Assembly (NCBI GenBank): GCA_030149995.1
Contig: JASLGV010000189.1
Coordinates: 1 to 6,698 of the forward strand
DNA length: 6,698 nt
Direction: 5' to 3'
Source of the DNA: Pedobacter sp.
Lineage (GTDB): Bacteria; Bacteroidota; Bacteroidia; Sphingobacteriales; Sphingobacteriaceae
Shown here: piece after piece, positions 5,945 to 6,698 of the stretch
Numbering within the stretch: position 1 is the stretch's first letter
Layout of the letters: the number at the start of each line of letters is the position of its first letter
Position numbers and translations under genes: made by a program
The notes under the pieces: generated by a model
What the model saw: the letters and a program-made list of their open reading frames with translations, nothing else
Databases searched by the model: none
What the model was told of the DNA's origin: nothing

Positions 5945-6698
5945 AATTTTTCAGGATAAGTACCATTTTTAACCAACTGATCGATGCTATCCTGAACAAA
6001 TGGTTTATCTTCTTTGTACGTTACCCCAAACCATTGATTGGATGTTGGTATTACTTTAAAGGTTGCAATGTTGCTTTTAACTAAGTTTTCGCCAATTAAA
6101 GGAATAAAAAACTCTGCTTTAGGTTTGTCTTTATTGGCCAGGGCAAATGTTTTAAACAGCTCTTCGGTTATTTTAAAAACAGCTGGCGTAAAGCCCCAGA
6201 AATTCATCGATACAGGGGTATCAAAACTCAGCGGATATTGTTTATCCTCTTCTTCATAAACGATGGTTTCATCTTTCTGAAAAACTTTGGTCCGTTCTAC
6301 AATTTCTTCTAAATTACCCGCCTCATTAACCTTGCAAACACCGCGCGATACCGCTCCAAAATCAGATAGTGTTTTACCAATCTGGTAACCAACAATCGAA
6401 TAGTTACTGTCTGTTGCTTCTTTACTAAGGAAATGAACCATTTTCTGATAAGAGTCAAAGCCATAAAAATCATCTGCATTAATTACGCAGAAAGGTTCTT
6501 TAATGGTATTTCTTGCAGCTAATATTGCATGCGCAGTACCCCAGGGTTTTTCCCGGTAAATTTCTTCTTCAATTCCAAATTGTTTCAGATCGAAATTCTG
6601 AAAAACGTAGTCAGTTTCGATTCTCCCCTTAAGTTTAGGTTCAAAAATAGCTTTAAAGTCTTCTAAAAACTCTTCTTTTATGATAAATACAACTTTAC
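5935..6698 (-). CDS. Sugar-phosphate nucleotidyltransferase (partial, N-terminus beyond window)
   Basis: The frame is open from the right edge of the window to a TAA at 5935-5937, giving 253 visible C-terminal residues. An ATG at 6441 is internal, because family motifs continue upstream of it. The first visible residues, KVVFIIKEEFLEDF, fit the second strand of the Rossmann-like NTP-transferase domain. PWGTAHAI (about 6525-6549) is the GTAHA motif of nucleotide-sugar pyrophosphorylases, and NADDFYG (about 6460-6480) holds the metal-binding aspartates. The missing part, about 45 residues if the full length is near 300, should carry the GxGSR nucleotide loop. The enzyme would join a sugar 1-phosphate to an NTP, giving an NDP-sugar and pyrophosphate. 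The overlapping downstream kinase would make its substrate. Which NTP and sugar are used cannot be read from the visible part. The promoter lies outside the window. Confidence 0.85.
   Translation of the reverse strand, partial: KVVFIIKEEFLEDFKAIFEPKLKGRIETDYVFQNFDLKQFGIEEEIYREKPWGTAHAILAARNTIKEPFCVINADDFYGFDSYQKMVHFLSKEATDSNYSIVGYQIGKTLSDFGAVSRGVCKVNEAGNLEEIVERTKVFQKDETIVYEEEDKQYPLSFDTPVSMNFWGFTPAVFKITEELFKTFALANKDKPKAEFFIPLIGENLVKSNIATFKVIPTSNQWFGVTYKEDKPFVQDSIDQLVKNGTYPEKLWS

Noticed and set aside
5660..6259. Plus-strand frames inside the kinase and nucleotidyltransferase genes (5660-5842, 6038-6259)
   Set aside because: They lie antisense to genes with clear catalytic motifs and show no family resemblance.

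Overview
The window looks like chromosomal DNA of a Bacteroidota bacterium, most likely a Sphingobacteriaceae member of the Pedobacter type. This rests on the low-GC coding style, A-rich leaders without Shine-Dalgarno sequences, a TAnnTTTG promoter box in front of the first gene, a Bacteroidota-like DnaK, and gene families common in that group (ORF6N protein, DUF1304 protein, NahK-like kinase with a nucleotidyltransferase). The genus is inferred from protein resemblance recalled from memory, not from a search.

Layout, left to right. (1) A strong intrinsic terminator (19-57) closes a gene lying outside the window. (2) A 395-residue SAM-dependent methyltransferase of the Methyltransf_32 type (180-1367, +). 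(3) An ORF6N-domain protein (1420-1968, +). Its start codon sits on the edge of a perfect 17-bp inverted repeat with a 3-nt loop (1385-1421). (4) A small DUF1304 membrane protein on the opposite strand (2018-2383, -). (5) A 407-bp divergent non-coding region that carries a sigma-54-like -24/-12 promoter for dnaK, plus a dyad about 100 bp upstream of the predicted transcription start. (6) dnaK (2791-4698, +), standing alone without grpE or dnaJ. (7) A strong bidirectional terminator (4735-4771) shared with the convergent genes to the right. (8) A two-gene minus-strand operon: a sugar nucleotidyltransferase truncated by the window edge (5935-6698) overlapping by 10 nt an APH-fold sugar kinase of the N-acetylhexosamine 1-kinase type (4865-5944).

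How the genes work together. The only clear functional pair is the kinase and nucleotidyltransferase. Together they would turn a free (amino)sugar into a sugar 1-phosphate and then an NDP-sugar, a salvage route analogous to NahK/GlmU or AmgK/MurU. The methyltransferase, ORF6N protein, DUF1304 protein and dnaK appear to be independent units. The best leads are regulatory: the start-codon palindrome of the ORF6N gene and the sigma-54-like architecture in front of dnaK. I found no CRISPR array, tRNA, rRNA or insertion sequence, and no clearly new multigene system.
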